This document shows positions 61,425-64,000 of a stretch of 64,000 nucleotides of DNA, piece by piece. The stretch is from NCBI GenBank assembly GCA_033675545.1, contig JAWDGP010002101.1:94501-158500 (forward strand). Direction: 5' to 3'. Each line of letters starts with the position of its first letter. The first letter of the stretch is position 1. The notes below the pieces were generated by a model, which was not told the DNA's origin, made no database searches, and saw only the letters and a program-made list of their open reading frames with translations. This DNA comes from Elysia crispata (taxonomy: Eukaryota > Mollusca > Gastropoda > Plakobranchidae). A program made the position numbers and the translations under genes.

Positions 61425-63216
61425 TCCCGAATCATCCGAGAATTTGAATGCAAAGCCTCTGCAGGTAATGGCAAGCATCATGAACAGTATTCAAAATTTC
61501 AGAAAGTTTTTAAAGAGGATGTAGAGGGCCTGATCACTCCTTTTGAGGATTTGGGAAATCCATTCTTAGAAGACGCTGGTGACCTGGTTTCTCTAGGGTC
61601 GTCATGTATAATGCCAAAGGAGGTTGTGGAAACAGTAAAAACTATCAAAGATGTTGGTGAAGAACAGTTCAGAAGTTTCGTTTCTGACAGAATTGAAACT
61701 CAGAAAGTGCCTTGGACATCCACAATCCACCTTAACAAATTGCCTTTGTTCTCAGACAAACCAAAGACATCTAAGCAGAAGTCAAATGTTGTGGCTTTAA
61801 AACAGGAAAGATCTCAAGTCATTCACATGATGCTTTCAAGTCAATCGGGCCGTGAGATTAATGAGAATGCGTTTTCTCATGAGAATAGTGCCTACCCCCC
61901 TTCTTTGTCCCGCAATGAAGAAATCTGTTGCAGTACCAAATCAGAAATCATCAAATTTAATGTTTGGAAGACGAGCTACCTCCTTCCACTTCCACAAAAC
62001 CCCCAGCAGATGTTATCATTCTTGATGGAGCATTCATTGTGCAGATGCTCAAACCTGGCAATGCAACGACCTTTCAAGAATATGCAAACGATATATTCAT
62101 TCCTCATGTGATGTCCTGGCTTACATCTGCTTCCAGAGTTGATATCGTGTGGGATTGCTACAAGTCGGATAGTCTAAAAAATGCCACTCGTAGCAAACGA
62201 GGCACCGGAACCCGTCGACGAGTGCACCAAGATTCCAGGAAATTGGCAAGGCTTTCTTCGAGTGAATGAAAACAAAACGGAACTTTTTTCTCTACTGGCA
62301 GAGAAGATCCAGTCAATTCATACAGAAGGCAAGCAAGTGATGACAACATTCGGGGAAAGTGCCTTATGCTCGCCAGTACAAACAGACATGCAAGCACTCA
62401 TCCCATGTACCCACGAGGAGGCAGATACGAGGATGTTTATTCACGTGGCTGATGCAACCCATTCTGGATATGAACGCATCATTCTGCGCTCAAGTGACAG
62501 TGATGTCATTGTAATTGCAATATCATGTGTGCAAGATCTTTGTTTGGAAGATTATGGATTGCATTTGGATCTGGGAAGACATTCAGATATATACCTGCAC
62601 ATTCTATTGTTCAAACAATAGGTCCCGAAAAATCAAGAGCTCTGTTAGCCTTCCATGCGCTTACTGGATGCGACACTGTGTCTTCCTGTTATGGCAAGGG
62701 GAAAAAAAACAGCATGGGCAGTTTGGGCAAGAATTTCCTGAGTTAACAAATGCACTCATGCATTTATCGACCTTTCCAGAAGGCATCGAAGAAGAATTGA
62801 TGTCCTACATCGAGGGTTTTGTCGTCCGTTTATACGACAGTTCAATTGAAATGACATCTGTCAATGCTGCAAGGCTTGAACTCTTCTATTACAAAGCTCG
62901 AGACTTCGACCATTTGCCCCCAACAAAAGATGCCCTTTTCCAGCACACATTACGTGCTGCCTACCAAGCAGGTCATGTTTGGGGACAAGCTCTCATCACA
63001 TGCCCGGATCTGCCTGAAACCTCGCAATGGGGATGGATGAAGAAAGAGACCAGCTGGGCACCTTTGTGGACCATCATGCCTCCCATCTCTAAATGTCTCA
63101 AAGACTTAGTAACTTGCCAGTGCAAGAAAATGTGCAAACCTCCATGTAAATGCTACATGGCTGATGTAAAGTGCAGTACACTTTGCTTTTGTCGAGGAAA
63201 TTGCTCCAGGAAGTGA
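61425..63216 (+). pseudogene. FEN/XPG-like (PIN) nuclease-type repeat protein with Cys-rich tail
   Basis: Coding traces pass through frame changes near 61960, 62200, 62540 and 62690. In order: RIIREFECKASAGNGKHHEQ, GNPFLEDAGDL, AFSHENSAYPPSLS, VIILDGAFIVQML, RVDIVWDCYKSDSLK, CTHEEADTRMFIHVADA, SSDSDVIVIA, HALTGCDTVSS, RDFDHLPPTKDALFQHTLRA, HVWGQALI, QWGWMKKE and a tail CQCKKMCKPPCKC..CSTLCFC. I recall this as an abundant unnamed family in animal genomes. The order D, WD, E.AD, D.D, GCD mirrors the acidic residues of FEN1/XPG nucleases, an inference from motif spacing. No complete frame remains, and the start is upstream or lost. Confidence 0.7.
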
Positions 63217-64000
63217 ACAAACCCTTGTAGGTAAACATTCAAGAAACATATTATTGGCTGTTCAATTGACTTCAAATTTATTTTGCCCAGATAATTGAAT
63301 GGAAAGGATAAAGTTTGGTGATTACAATCTTTACTTTTTAACCTTGTGTGATTGAGCCAATGTGCTTTTAAAGAAATTAGTATACATTACTTTTTCATGA
63401 AGATATTGGAGGCATTTCACGTTATAATAAGTTTGCAAACATAATCATAATATGGTTTTCATGCACCTATGTAAATATCATGTTTCTGTAACCTTAGCCA
63501 CAATCTCTTATCATTTTTTTCATCAGGAGAGGCTCATAATTTTTTTTTCTGTCAAAGAATACTGCTCTTATTTTTTTTTGTCCATATTTTAGATGATCCT
63601 AATGTATGCCCATATTTTAGACGATCCTAATGTATGCAAAAACAGTTTCAGTTAATGTCCCTAGAACACAATTGTTATCAATTGACACCAAATATGTCCT
63701 TTTAGCTTGTTGTTATCTGTAACGCATTGTACTATAAGTTGATCTGTTCATTTCCTCACCCCTTTTTGGTGCGTAACTTTTGGGTAGCGGATCGCCTAGA
63801 TCTATGTACATTATCTTATTTGGTTGCATAACGTTTGTATTTCAAGTCTGAGAACTTGGTTTTGTTTATTGAACACAGCCCGCACTTGTATGGTCAAGAT
63901 TCTTCTCGAATCTCCGACTTAGTTCTAGCATAGTAACGATCTCGTCACCCCTTGTTTACCTTTGTTTTGATTGGTTGCTAACTGCTAATGACGTGTATCG
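63217..64000. other. Downstream region with 27-bp tandem repeat
   Basis: CCATATTTTAGATGATCCTA followed by ATGTATG occurs at 63582-63608 and again with one change at 63609-63635. The last 100 bp are less AT-rich and include ATTGG and TGACGTG, elements seen in promoters, but no gene start lies inside the window. Confidence 0.45.

Overview
Eukaryotic nuclear DNA. The window is AT-rich and dense in microsatellites ((TA)n, (TAG/CTA)n, (GA/CT)n, (GAA)n, (AAT)n). It has GT-AG introns and no sign of bacterial gene organisation. The transposon mix (DIRS-like, Helitron, PIF/Harbinger, mariner, pogo/Tigger, hAT, LINE, Ty3/gypsy) and the palindromic AGATCT motif scattered everywhere suggest a marine invertebrate, most likely a mollusc and perhaps a sea slug. 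That is an inference; no host marker gene was found.

Almost everything recognisable is a mobile element, usually broken, and several are nested. 0-8.8 kb: a degenerate direct repeat, a decayed Ty3/gypsy integrase (about 1.9-2.4 kb), a well-formed two-exon small gene candidate (4109-4928) behind a TATA box, and a 253-bp tandem duplication. 8.8-13.4 kb: a DIRS-like element reduced to a foldback, with a decayed pol on the minus strand between 1-kb inverted arms. 13.4-30.0 kb: a second DIRS-like element on the plus strand (leader minisatellite, gag, then pol with RT, RNase H, methyltransferase-like and tyrosine recombinase domains). It is split by a 4297-bp TIR element (16298-20594) whose CAG duplication restores the pol frame when removed, and, in its 3' terminal region, by a 5563-bp TIR element (copy A, 24051-29613).

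30-38 kb: trinucleotide repeats, a minus-strand multi-exon gene of an unnamed family with a C-terminal Cys/His motif (32449-34083), and a frameshifted pogo/Tigger transposase. 38.7-41.7 kb: a 1.57-kb sequence with about 200-bp inverted ends abutting a PIF/Harbinger transposase remnant. 43.2-44.5 kb: LINE scraps on both strands. 46.9-52.3 kb: two 5'-end Helitron Rep fragments facing each other, with a decayed BED/hAT transposase between them. 52.55-60.56 kb: copy B of the 5.6-kb element, inverted relative to copy A, with ATA target duplications and a dead 1368-bp mariner inside its (TA)n tract. 60.9-63.2 kb: a hAT scrap and a frameshifted gene whose motif order matches FEN/XPG (PIN-like) nucleases, ending in a Cys-rich tail.

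The items most worth pursuing are the paired 5.6-kb elements, the 4.3-kb element with its clean empty-site reconstruction, the DIRS foldback, the unnamed spliced gene, and the FEN-like repeat protein.
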